Below are positions 1 through 5,922 of a stretch of 6,368 bases of DNA, one piece after another; the stretch's first letter is position 1, and each line of letters starts with the position of its first letter. The translations under genes were made by a program, and so were the position numbers. The stretch spans positions 4,248 through 10,615 of the forward strand of contig PCBE01000057.1 of NCBI GenBank assembly GCA_002731295.1, written 5' to 3'. This DNA comes from Acidiferrobacteraceae bacterium. GTDB taxonomy: Bacteria; Pseudomonadota; Gammaproteobacteria; Arenicellales; UBA868. Below the pieces are notes generated by a model, which was given only the letters and a program-made list of their open reading frames with translations, made no database searches and was not told the origin of the DNA.

Positions 1-7
1 TTGCCAT
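1..7 (-). CDS. Probable start of hydantoinase B subunit (hyuB), cut by window edge
   Basis: Only the first two codons (Met-Ala) and one further base are in the window. On the minus strand an ATG lies 24 bases after the hyuA stop codon, preceded by a purine-rich stretch (GAGAAGAGAG at 23-14) ending 6 bases before it, a plausible though imperfect ribosome binding site. In ATP-dependent hydantoinases and 5-oxoprolinases of this family the B subunit gene commonly follows hyuA directly, and both subunits are needed for activity. The assignment rests on position and the ribosome binding site alone; no protein sequence is available to confirm it. Confidence 0.4.
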
Positions 8-31
8 AGTTCGCTCTCTTCTCAGCAACCG

Positions 32-2110
32 TTAATTACTGCGCTCAATGGTCAGGTTCCCGTATTCTCCCGTCTGCGCGACGTACCCCGGGGGGACCAG
101 AATGGTCGAGTTGTGCTGAATAATGATGGATGGCCCTGAGACCGCATGGCCAGCTAGCAGCTTGTTTCGATCGTAGCGGGGTGTCTGTAGGCTTTGCCCG
201 TCGTCAAAAACAGTCTCCGCATGATAAATCAGTGCATCTTCGGTCGTGTTCGCCGCGTTCGCCTGATCCAGAGTCAACACCTCGAGCGGTGCCACCCGCT
301 CCATACCGATGACCCGAATAGTGATCAACTCAACTTCACCGTCTTCAAAGGCATAACCATAATCAAGGTGGTGCTGGGCATGAAAACCCTCTACTATCTT
401 AGAGACGTTTTCTGGCACTATATCGACATCCGGGATTGGTGCGCGCAACTCAAAACCCTGTCCGTGATAACGACATTCCGCGATACGTTGAAACTCCTGG
501 CGCGCTGCGGGCACGTCATCTTTCTCCAAGTCCCGGCGGCATTCCGATACCAGTTCCTTAACTAGGCTGTTGATCCGGTCGATCGTCTCAGCTGTGGTAT
601 TGGAGAGTGATGTGATCAGGGAACGAGCATGCTCGTACTGCATATCGGTCTGTAACAGCCCCATGGCGGCAGTAATACCCGGTGCCACAGGGATAATGAC
701 GTTCTTGGCTGAGACAGCCTCTGCCAGAGCTACGCCATGCAGTGGCCCGGCGCCGCCAAACGGCAGCAGTGAGAACTCCCGAGGATCGACACCCCGGGCA
801 ACCGAATTAGACCTAATCGCGAGTGCCATATTTGAATTGATCACCTTAATGATCCCCAGTGCTGCGTCAGTCACCGAAATATTAAGTGGTCGGGCGATCT
901 TCGTCTCAATCGCGCGCTGGGCCAGGTCTCTATCCAGAGGCAGATCCCCCCCCAGCATCTTGTCCGCATCGAGTCGGCCCAGAACCACCTGGGCATCGGT
1001 TACCGTGGGCTCCTCCCCACCTCGGCCATAGCATGCAGGTCCTGGATCAGCCCCTGCAGAGCGTGGCCCCACATGGAAGCCGCCGGCGGAGTCGACGTAA
1101 GCAATCGAACCCCCACCTGCGCCGATCGTAACCAGGTCGATCATCGGGACCAGTATCGGGTGACCGCTGACGTAGGAATCGCGGGCATTCATGATCTTGA
1201 TGTGACCGTCAGGAATCGTGCTGATGTCAGCAGAGGTGCCGCCGATATCTACTGTGATCATGTTGCGGGTACCGCACCACAATCCCTCTGATTTTCCACC
1301 GATCACACCGCCCGCGGGACCCGACATCAACATGGTCACAGCACGTTGTGAACAAGCCTCTACCGTGGAGATGCTTCCATTGGACTGTATTACTCGGAGA
1401 TTGGCCCTATAACCGTGACTAACAAGTTTTTCCTGAAGATTACTCAGGTAATAAGACGTACTCGGCCCTACAAACGCATTCATTGCTGCAGTGGAAAATC
1501 GCTCGTACTCGCGCAGTACATTGGCCACATCCGACGACGTGCAGACAAAGGCACCGGGCATCTCCTGCTCAACAATCTTCTTTGCCTGCCGTTCATGGGC
1601 GTCGTTCAGAAATGAAAACAAGAAACCAATGACCACCGATTCAATGCCGCGTTTCTTGAACAATGCGACCGCTTCGAGCACTTCGTTCTCGTTCAGCGGC
1701 TCTACGATCTCTCCGGACGGCGGCATGATGCGTTCTGTGATCGGTATACGGTTACGCCGCTTCACCAGTGGCTGACTCTGCCAGGGAACATCGAAATGAA
1801 GCGAAAAGTTATGCGGTCTTTTGTGCCGTCCGATATGCAGGATATCCCTGAAGTTACGGGTAGTGATCATGCCCACCTCTGCCCCATTGTGCTCGAGAGT
1901 GACATTGGTCGCGATCGTAGTCCCATGAACAATCAGATCGATCTGATCGGGTTTAACACCCGCTTGCTCACAAAGCTCAGATAAGCCTTTGAGTACACCT
2001 TCGGATTGGTCATGAGGTGTGCTGGCAACCTTGTGGAAATACACACCGTGATCGGCTTCGATAACCAAATCCGTATTCGTCCCGCCGACATCGACACCGA
2101 CTCTAGCCAT
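32..2110 (-). CDS. hyuA: Hydantoinase/oxoprolinase family protein, A subunit (N-methylhydantoinase A-like)
   Basis: This 692-residue protein has the full usual length of HyuA, the ATP-binding subunit that, with HyuB, opens hydantoin-type rings at the expense of ATP in the cytoplasm. The N-terminal domain (about 3-185) begins with the phosphate-binding motif VGVDVGGTNTD (4-14) and has HGTTIATN (62-69). The central domain (about 200-490) carries SGPAGGVIGG (263-272), VDIGGTSADI (287-296), DLVTIGAGGGSIA (325-337), SAGADPGPACYGRGG (351-365), PTVTDA (368-373) and FGGAGPLHG (451-459). The rest is the HyuA C-terminal domain, ending in a beta-rich segment with SGPSIII. The start is fixed by the conserved motif at residue 4, although the ribosome binding site is weak (GGGTAG, GGG 9 bases away). 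It lies 79 bases after a carbamoylsarcosine amidase-like gene, which favours N-methylhydantoin or another N-substituted hydantoin as substrate over 5-oxoproline. Acetone carboxylase, caprolactamase and oxoprolinase subunits share the fold, so the substrate is inference. Confidence 0.9.
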   Translation of the reverse strand: MARVGVDVGGTNTDLVIEADHGVYFHKVASTPHDQSEGVLKGLSELCEQAGVKPDQIDLIVHGTTIATNVTLEHNGAEVGMITTRNFRDILHIGRHKRPHNFSLHFDVPWQSQPLVKRRNRIPITERIMPPSGEIVEPLNENEVLEAVALFKKRGIESVVIGFLFSFLNDAHERQAKKIVEQEMPGAFVCTSSDVANVLREYERFSTAAMNAFVGPSTSYYLSNLQEKLVSHGYRANLRVIQSNGSISTVEACSQRAVTMLMSGPAGGVIGGKSEGLWCGTRNMITVDIGGTSADISTIPDGHIKIMNARDSYVSGHPILVPMIDLVTIGAGGGSIAYVDSAGGFHVGPRSAGADPGPACYGRGGEEPTVTDAQVVLGRLDADKMLGGDLPLDRDLAQRAIETKIARPLNISVTDAALGIIKVINSNMALAIRSNSVARGVDPREFSLLPFGGAGPLHGVALAEAVSAKNVIIPVAPGITAAMGLLQTDMQYEHARSLITSLSNTTAETIDRINSLVKELVSECRRDLEKDDVPAARQEFQRIAECRYHGQGFELRAPIPDVDIVPENVSKIVEGFHAQHHLDYGYAFEDGEVELITIRVIGMERVAPLEVLTLDQANAANTTEDALIYHAETVFDDGQSLQTPRYDRNKLLAGHAVSGPSIIIQHNSTILVPPGYVAQTGEYGNLTIERSN

Positions 2111-2165
2111 AGCGCACTACCCGGAAGTTCACGATTAACGAAGTGAGGTGGTATTTACTGTTCAT
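2103..2165 (-). CDS. Possible 20-residue leader ORF overlapping the hyuA start
   Basis: A 20-codon open frame (begins MNSKYHL) sits in the gap between the amidohydrolase gene and hyuA. Its ATG follows GGGG (minus strand, 2174-2171) by 5 bases, a better ribosome binding site than that of hyuA itself. Its TAG stop overlaps the first codons of hyuA: the hyuA ATG lies 3-5 bases before the TAG, in another frame. This layout could couple hyuA translation to ribosomes finishing the small ORF. A frame this short can arise by chance, there is no recognisable motif, and codon evidence is too thin to judge, so I hold it as a weak candidate. Confidence 0.2.
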   Translation of the reverse strand: MNSKYHLTSLIVNFRVVRYG

Positions 2166-2189
2166 GACGTCCCCGACAACAATTTTCCT

Positions 2190-2870
2190 TCAGCCCGAAT
2201 TATCAAGGTTTTCCAGATAATGCAACACATTTTCCAGCGGTTCTACGTCACCAAACTTCGCATCGATATCAAACAGATTCCATTCGGTCACTGCCGGCAC
2301 ACGATCCCCCACGGCTTCGCGCACAACAATCGGTCTAAATCCTTCGGCGATGGCGTCTTCGGTCGTGTGCCGTACACAACCCGCCATGGTCACACCTGTA
2401 ATAATCACCGTATCAACGTCATGCGCGCGTAGAAATCCGGCCAGGTACGTTCCATGAAATCCACTGGCCCGTTTTTTTACGATCACGAGTTCATCGTCCA
2501 AAGGCGCAATCCGATCGTCAATTGCACAGGTTTCAGTTCCAGCTTGCAACAACTCTACCGGAATCTTTTTGTGCCAGAGCCCCATGTCGGAAGGATTCCC
2601 ACTCGTGACATCATACGCAGTGGTCGTATAGACAATCGGTATGCCAGCTCCACGAGCTGCCTTGAGCAGCGCTTGTGTCGATGGGATGATCACATCCATG
2701 TTGTCGCAATAGAACACGTTACCCGGTCGCGTCCAGGCGTTGGCCAGATCAATATTGAGCAGTGCGGGTCGCTCTCCATACCCAATTCGGCGCTGGAAGC
2801 CCCGCTCCTGGTAGAGCGCAGAATCGATCGCAAATATTTTGTCTAAAGCGTCCTGAATATCGTCTGACAT
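2190..2870 (-). CDS. N-carbamoylsarcosine amidase-like cysteine hydrolase (isochorismatase superfamily)
   Basis: This 226-residue cytoplasmic enzyme probably hydrolyses N-carbamoylsarcosine, or a similar N-carbamoyl amino acid, to the free amino acid, CO2 and ammonia. The isochorismatase-like triad is visible: Asp41 in NIDLANAW (39-46), Lys132 in IVKKRASGF (130-138) and Cys165 in AGCVRHT (163-169), after the TGVTMAGC loop that normally holds a cis peptide. These map to Asp51, Lys144 and Cys177 of Arthrobacter N-carbamoylsarcosine amidase with consistent offsets and one two-residue gap, and Arg190 in GDRVP falls on its substrate-binding Arg202. Longer stretches (DMGLW at 95-99, IDDRIAP, WNLFDIDAKFGDVE) match that enzyme as I remember it. 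It lacks that enzyme's C-terminal tail of about 30 residues. The start has a good GGGAG ribosome binding site (2881-2877) 6 bases upstream. hyuA follows 79 bases downstream, so the two gene products act in sequence. Biuret hydrolase and RutB share the fold but not these flanking motifs. Confidence 0.88.
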   Translation of the reverse strand: MSDDIQDALDKIFAIDSALYQERGFQRRIGYGERPALLNIDLANAWTRPGNVFYCDNMDVIIPSTQALLKAARGAGIPIVYTTTAYDVTSGNPSDMGLWHKKIPVELLQAGTETCAIDDRIAPLDDELVIVKKRASGFHGTYLAGFLRAHDVDTVIITGVTMAGCVRHTTEDAIAEGFRPIVVREAVGDRVPAVTEWNLFDIDAKFGDVEPLENVLHYLENLDNSG

Positions 2871-2900
2871 CTGTCACTCCCAGAGAATAGAACAACCGAC

Positions 2901-2929
2901 AATCACAAGCTCCCATACCACAGCGTCAA
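2901..2929 (-). promoter_or_regulatory. Candidate promoter with strong -35 and weak -10, next to the 15-base dyad
   Basis: On the minus strand, TTGACG (2929-2924, five of six consensus bases) is followed after 17 bases by GTGATT (2906-2901), a poor -10 box. Transcription would start about 24 bases before the ATG at 2870, leaving room for the GGGAG ribosome binding site. The -35 directly abuts and shares one base with the dyad at 2929-2943, an arrangement typical of promoters that need an activator to compensate for a weak -10. It competes with the alternative promoter further upstream. Confidence 0.25.
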
Positions 2930-2943
2930 CTGACCTGGTCAGT
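2929..2943. promoter_or_regulatory. Perfect 15-base dyad, candidate operator
   Basis: ACTGACC-T-GGTCAGT is a perfect inverted repeat of 7-base arms around one central base. It lies 59 bases before the ATG of the carbamoylsarcosine amidase-like gene. Its size and symmetry suit a dimeric helix-turn-helix regulator such as a GntR- or TetR-type repressor or activator. No regulator gene is present in the window, so the family that binds it is unknown. Confidence 0.45.
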
Positions 2944-2948
2944 CTGGC

Positions 2949-2964
2949 GCCGCGGGCCCGCGGC
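2949..2964. repeat. 16-base perfect GC palindrome
   Basis: GCCGCGGGCCCGCGGC is a perfect self-complementary palindrome five bases from the 15-base dyad. As RNA it could fold only into a 6-base-pair stem with a GGCC loop. No T-run follows on either strand, so it does not look like an intrinsic terminator. It may be a second protein-binding site or a leader hairpin. It is noticeably more GC-rich than the sequence around it. Confidence 0.4.
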
Positions 2965-3000
2965 AGCCCACCCTCTGAACAAGCCGCGCAGTGCATGATC

Positions 3001-3027
3001 AGTATACAACAGCGGATTGACAGTTAA
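3001..3027 (-). promoter_or_regulatory. Candidate promoter upstream of the carbamoylsarcosine amidase-like gene
   Basis: On the minus strand, TATACT (3006-3001) matches five of six -10 consensus bases. TTAACT (3027-3022) matches four of six -35 bases, with a short 15-base spacer. Transcription would start near 2994, giving a leader of about 125 bases that contains both palindromes. In that case a regulator bound at 2929-2943 would act as a roadblock downstream of the start. The spacer is shorter than ideal, so this is a weak call. Confidence 0.3.
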
Positions 3028-3066
3028 GTCCTCACAGATTTACCTGTCATCGCCTATTGGCAACAC

Positions 3067-3083
3067 CAACACGGGTAGTGTTG
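3067..3083 (-). other. Small hairpin after the LLM gene
   Basis: CAACAC-GGGTA-GTGTTG can form a 6-base-pair stem with a 5-base loop, 31 bases after the stop codon of the LLM gene. It is not followed by a U-tract in either direction. It could be a 3' end stabiliser or part of a factor-dependent termination region, but it is not a clear intrinsic terminator. Confidence 0.2.
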
Positions 3084-3114
3084 ACACGTGCACGGTACCA
3101 GGCTCGTCAGGGAA

Positions 3115-4086
3115 TCATTTCCCAATCAAGGGCAAAACTTCATCTGCACACGCAGCCAAGTGGTCAAGCCGCTCTTCGTAGGGTCCTACAAGATCCAATA
3201 TCACATAGCGAACTCCCGCCTCGTAAAACTCCTGGAGATTTTGTGCAATCTGCTCGGCGGTACTTAGCGCACAGTAACGCTCAGCAGCACGTTGAAAATC
3301 CATGCTGTAGCGAATACTGAGACTTTTAACCGCAGCACTCAAGGCCGTCTCGTAATCCTTATCTAAACGCGTAAACAGCAGATGAGCCGACACGAACTGT
3401 TCAATTGCCCGTCCAGATCGATCGTACTCAACCTCAATCTTGTCCAATGATTCGCGGTACATGTCCGGCGTCACCACATAGCTCATCCACCCATCTGCCA
3501 TCTGTGCTGCCCGTCGCAACGCCGCGTCGGATCGACCACCCAACCATATTGGCGGACCACCATGTTGGGCTGGCGATGATTCCATCAGGATATCTTCGAA
3601 TTGAAAATATCGGCCGGAATGACTCACCCTCTGCCCACTCCAAAGCTTACGCATGACTTCGATTGATTCACTCAAACGACTGCCGCGTTCAGCTATAGGC
3701 ACACCGGCAACACTGAAGTCACTTTCAAACTCTCCACCCACACCCAAGCCGAATATGAACCTGCCATTAGAAAGTAAATCCAACGTCGCGATCTGTTTGG
3801 CCGTCGGCCCTGGATGACGTAAAGGCTGAAGAAATACGGCAGTCCCAATCTTGAGACGATTGCTGAAAACTGCAGCCTGTGACAACTGCACCACTGGGTC
3901 GAGCAACGGGATGGAAAACGCCAGATGATCACCAACCCATATCGAGTCAAATCCTAACCGGTCTACTAGCTCCACAACATCACGAGCGTCTTCCAAGGAT
4001 GGGATCCACCGCCCAGTGGATGGTTCAGTGCGTCGGTGAATAGTTTGCACGCCCAACGTTAACCCCTCTGCTAGCGGTAATGTCAT
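3115..4086 (-). CDS. LLM class (luciferase-like) flavin-dependent oxidoreductase
   Basis: This 323-residue protein belongs to the bacterial luciferase-like family of TIM-barrel flavoenzymes, which use FMN or F420 and include monooxygenases and dehydrogenases. Typical segments are LGFDSIWVGDHLAF (44-57), RHPGPTAKQIATLD (90-103) followed by LSNGRFIFGLGVGG (105-118), ERGSRLSESIEVMRKLW (133-149), and GGPPIWLGGRSDAALRRAA (176-194) followed by ADGWM (197-201). The frame stays open to an ATG at 4191, but I chose 4086 because GAGGGAG lies 8 bases upstream, the ATGs at 4191 and 4119 lack such a site, and the family core starts shortly after this methionine. The cofactor cannot be decided here; the pattern resembles members often annotated as F420-dependent, but FMN is equally possible in a proteobacterium. 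It heads the minus-strand group, divergent from the amidase. A monooxygenase or dehydrogenase step on the N-heterocycle or an N-methyl group is possible by context, with RutA as a loose analogue; substrate unknown. Confidence 0.88.
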   Translation of the reverse strand: MTLPLAEGLTLGVQTIHRRTEPSTGRWIPSLEDARDVVELVDRLGFDSIWVGDHLAFSIPLLDPVVQLSQAAVFSNRLKIGTAVFLQPLRHPGPTAKQIATLDLLSNGRFIFGLGVGGEFESDFSVAGVPIAERGSRLSESIEVMRKLWSGQRVSHSGRYFQFEDILMESSPAQHGGPPIWLGGRSDAALRRAAQMADGWMSYVVTPDMYRESLDKIEVEYDRSGRAIEQFVSAHLLFTRLDKDYETALSAAVKSLSIRYSMDFQRAAERYCALSTAEQIAQNLQEFYEAGVRYVILDLVGPYEERLDHLAACADEVLPLIGK

Positions 4087-4270
4087 CCACCGTTCTCCCT
4101 CAAGATCGATCTGTTGCATATTAACAAAGCAACTTCCACGATACGCTGCAAATTCCATAAATTCAGATGCATGGCAAATCGTGGATCGCATCTACCGTAG
4201 AACGACTTTTTTACTTGACCCAAAGCGCCTGGACTGCGAGGCTACAAGCCCAAACTGAATTCTATGCAAA
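4087..4270. promoter_or_regulatory. Divergent intergenic control region
   Basis: These 184 bases lie between the divergent LLM oxidoreductase and amidase genes and should hold promoters for both arms. On the plus strand TTGACC (4215-4220) is a five-of-six -35 match just after a T6 run (4207-4212), but the only possible -10 boxes nearby are poor. On the minus strand TAATAT (about 4124-4119) is a weak -10 candidate without a clear -35. An inverted repeat AGATGC/GCATCT (4165-4170 and 4188-4193) is a possible though unremarkable regulator site. The promoter positions are uncertain. Confidence 0.35.
4095..4101 (-). promoter_or_regulatory. Ribosome binding site that decides the LLM gene start
   Basis: GAGGGAG on the minus strand ends 8 bases before the ATG at 4086. 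It is the strongest ribosome binding site in the first 120 bases of the open frame and supports a 323-residue product rather than the 358-residue maximum frame. Confidence 0.65.
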
Positions 4271-5476
4271 ATGGCAAAATCTCCGTTACATCTCAGGGAT
4301 CCCTACGGCGCGATGATCGCCAAACCTACTATCTCGCTGAGTGGCCCATCGGACAGACCTCTGAGTGATCTTCGGTTTGTGGTCAAGGACCTATTCGATG
4401 TCGCCGGAGTGCCAACCGCGGCCGGCAGCCCCGATTGGCCAGAAACAAGGCCGCTCCCACAAGTACATGCTGTGATTGTCAGCGAACTGCTAGATGCCGG
4501 CGCCACACTAATCGGCAAATCCATCACCGATGAAATCTCATTGGGCATACTGGGAGAAAACAAATTCGATGGCACTCCCCAAAACCCAACCTGCCCTGGC
4601 CGCGTGCCGGGCGGCTCATCTGCAGGATCCGCTGTTGCGGTAGCAGGGGATTATTGTGATTTTGCACTGGGTACCGACACCGGAGGATCGGTACGTGTGC
4701 CGGCAAGTTTTTGTGGTATTTATGGGATTCGCCCAACCCAGGGGCGACTGGATCTCAGTGGAATGGTGCCGCAGGCACCATCATCAGATACTGCTGGCTG
4801 GTTCTCGCGCAGTGCTAAGACGTTAGCCCGAGTGAGCCAGATACTTTACAAAGCGGATATTCCAGAACGTCTACCCAAAAGACTCTTGATCGCGCACGAT
4901 GCTTTCGCGTCTAGCGACGATACTGTTCAAGCCGCCCTGGCACCGAAATTAAAACGCCTCAGCGAACTATTTGATGAAGTCACTGAAGTCGATATGGCAC
5001 CAGATGGGCTTGTGCAGTGGTCTAAAGCGCAAAGAACCATTCAACCTACGGAGGGCTGGAAAACATTCAGCAAATGGATAGACCAACACAATCCCAGAAT
5101 GTCCTATACGGTCGCCCGAAATCTTTTTCTCGCTTCACAGATCTCACAATCCGACCTTGATGCGGCCCAACTGGTGAAACAGCAGGCCATCACCCGAATG
5201 AAAACCCTGCTGCCCTACGGGACACTGTTATGTCTACCCACAACCCCCTTCTGTGCTCCCAAAGTGGGCCTGCCAGTACACCAGACCGACCACCTGCGCA
5301 CGCAGATTTCGGTGCTCTGTTGCCACGGTGGCCTAACCGGTGTACCGCAGGTCTCTATACCCGGCGGCACGGTCGGAGAGGATCACGCGCCAGTAGGACT
5401 ATCCATCGTCGCTGGCCACAATTACGATACCGATCTGCTTGCTGTAGCATTGGCACTGGAGTCAAAACATGTCTGA
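4271..5476 (+). CDS. Amidase signature family amidase, AMI1-like
   Basis: This 401-residue cytoplasmic hydrolase cleaves a carboxamide or ureido C-N bond with a Ser-cisSer-Lys triad. The lysine is Lys39 in VVKDLFDVAG (37-46), the cis-serine Ser116 in PGGSSAGSAVAVA (113-125), and the nucleophile Ser140 in GTDTGGSVRVPA (134-145). The spacing of 24 between the serines equals that in fatty acid amide hydrolase. The compact length, the N-terminal PYGAMI, and the GSPDW (52-56), TDEIS and GENKFDGTPQNP (95-106) segments resemble the plant indole-3-acetamide hydrolase AMI1 as I remember it, rather than GatA, AtzE or AtzF. No clear ribosome binding site precedes the ATG at 4271, but the family N-terminus supports this start over the internal ATG at 4313, which would remove conserved residues. 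Its stop overlaps the next gene's start by 8 bases, so the two are almost certainly co-translated. Substrate unknown: indole-acetamide activity is only a family precedent, and context favours a urea or hydantoin breakdown product. Confidence 0.9.
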   Translation: MAKSPLHLRDPYGAMIAKPTISLSGPSDRPLSDLRFVVKDLFDVAGVPTAAGSPDWPETRPLPQVHAVIVSELLDAGATLIGKSITDEISLGILGENKFDGTPQNPTCPGRVPGGSSAGSAVAVAGDYCDFALGTDTGGSVRVPASFCGIYGIRPTQGRLDLSGMVPQAPSSDTAGWFSRSAKTLARVSQILYKADIPERLPKRLLIAHDAFASSDDTVQAALAPKLKRLSELFDEVTEVDMAPDGLVQWSKAQRTIQPTEGWKTFSKWIDQHNPRMSYTVARNLFLASQISQSDLDAAQLVKQQAITRMKTLLPYGTLLCLPTTPFCAPKVGLPVHQTDHLRTQISVLCCHGGLTGVPQVSIPGGTVGEDHAPVGLSIVAGHNYDTDLLAVALALESKHV

Positions 5477-5876
5477 CCTACTTGAAGTTAACAAACAGGA
5501 TGTAGTGAACGAGATTCAGCACTTGTTCGAAACCTACGAAACGGCATTGATCAACAAGGATGTTGAAGTCCTGGATAACACTTTCTGGGACAGCGAACAC
5601 ACAATCCGTTACGCCATGCACGAAAACGGCTACGGATTTGATGAGATCCATCAACACCGGGTTTCCAGAAAGAAAGGACCCGGCATCAAAGAAGAGCGTC
5701 GACGTTTGGAGATTCTGACGCTGGGTGATCGCTTTGCGACGGTCAACCTTGAGTTCAAGATCAGAGGGACAGAAGACATCGGCAGGCAAACCCAGACCTG
5801 GGTCAAGTTTCCCACTACTGGCTGGAAAGTGGTCACAGCGCATGTCTCGACAATGGAGAAGCACCCCCGCTGGTAA
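5469..5876 (+). CDS. AtzH/HpxZ-like protein (DUF3225, NTF2-like fold)
   Basis: This 135-residue protein matches the family containing AtzH of atrazine/cyanuric acid catabolism and HpxZ of the Klebsiella oxalurate (hpx) cluster. AtzH is reported to be a decarboxylating amidohydrolase turning 1,3-dicarboxyurea into allophanate; HpxZ has no settled role. Visible family marks are FETYETALINKDVEVLDNTFW (20-40), the strand TIRYAMHENGYGFDEI (45-60), then RRLEILTLGDRFATVNLEF, the RQTQTWVKFP strand and GWKVVTAHVSTM near the end. Tyr23 and Arg47 fall, one residue shifted, on the AtzH residues I recall as important for catalysis (Tyr22 and Arg46). The start overlaps the amidase stop by 8 bases, and GGAG (5458-5461) lies 7 bases upstream inside the amidase gene. 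Pairing with an amidase repeats the atz and hpx layouts, so it probably acts on, or improves, the amidase product. Confidence 0.87.
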   Translation: MSDLLEVNKQDVVNEIQHLFETYETALINKDVEVLDNTFWDSEHTIRYAMHENGYGFDEIHQHRVSRKKGPGIKEERRRLEILTLGDRFATVNLEFKIRGTEDIGRQTQTWVKFPTTGWKVVTAHVSTMEKHPRW

Positions 5877-5922
5877 GATCACGGGATCTCGTACAAACCA
5901 CCATTCACAACACCACCGAAAA

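Larger units (their letters stand above)
2871..3114. other. Intergenic region with candidate control sequences
   Basis: This 244-base gap separates the end of the LLM oxidoreductase gene from the start of the carbamoylsarcosine amidase-like gene, both on the minus strand. I see no convincing coding frame. It contains a 15-base dyad (2929-2943), a 16-base GC palindrome (2949-2964), two candidate minus-strand promoters (at 3001-3027 and 2901-2929), an inverted repeat TGACAG/CTGTCA (3018-3023 and 3044-3049) and a small hairpin (3067-3083). The density of dyads and the gap length suggest that the amidohydrolase-hyuA group has its own regulated promoter rather than reading through from the LLM gene. 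Confidence 0.5.

Noticed and set aside
570..1031. Long plus-strand open frame (153 codons) within the hyuA region
   Set aside because: It lies wholly antisense to hyuA, which carries clear family motifs throughout. Its translation is low-complexity (Ser, Arg and Pro rich) and shows no domain.
2454..2846. Plus-strand open frame of 130 codons
   Set aside because: It is antisense to the carbamoylsarcosine amidase-like gene, whose catalytic residues are all in the other strand.
2949..3083. Intrinsic terminators at the GC palindrome or the 3067-3083 hairpin
   Set aside because: Neither stem is followed by a T-run on either strand.
3017..3103. Two perfect TTGACA hexamers on the plus strand (3017-3022 and 3081-3086)
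   Set aside because: Neither has a reasonable -10 at 16-18 bases, and there is no plus-strand gene downstream before the antisense LLM gene.
4271..5476. GatA (tRNA amidotransferase subunit) or allophanate hydrolase AtzF
   Set aside because: The protein is too short for either. It lacks the C-terminal domain of allophanate hydrolase and has AMI1-like segments, and no gatB or gatC is adjacent.
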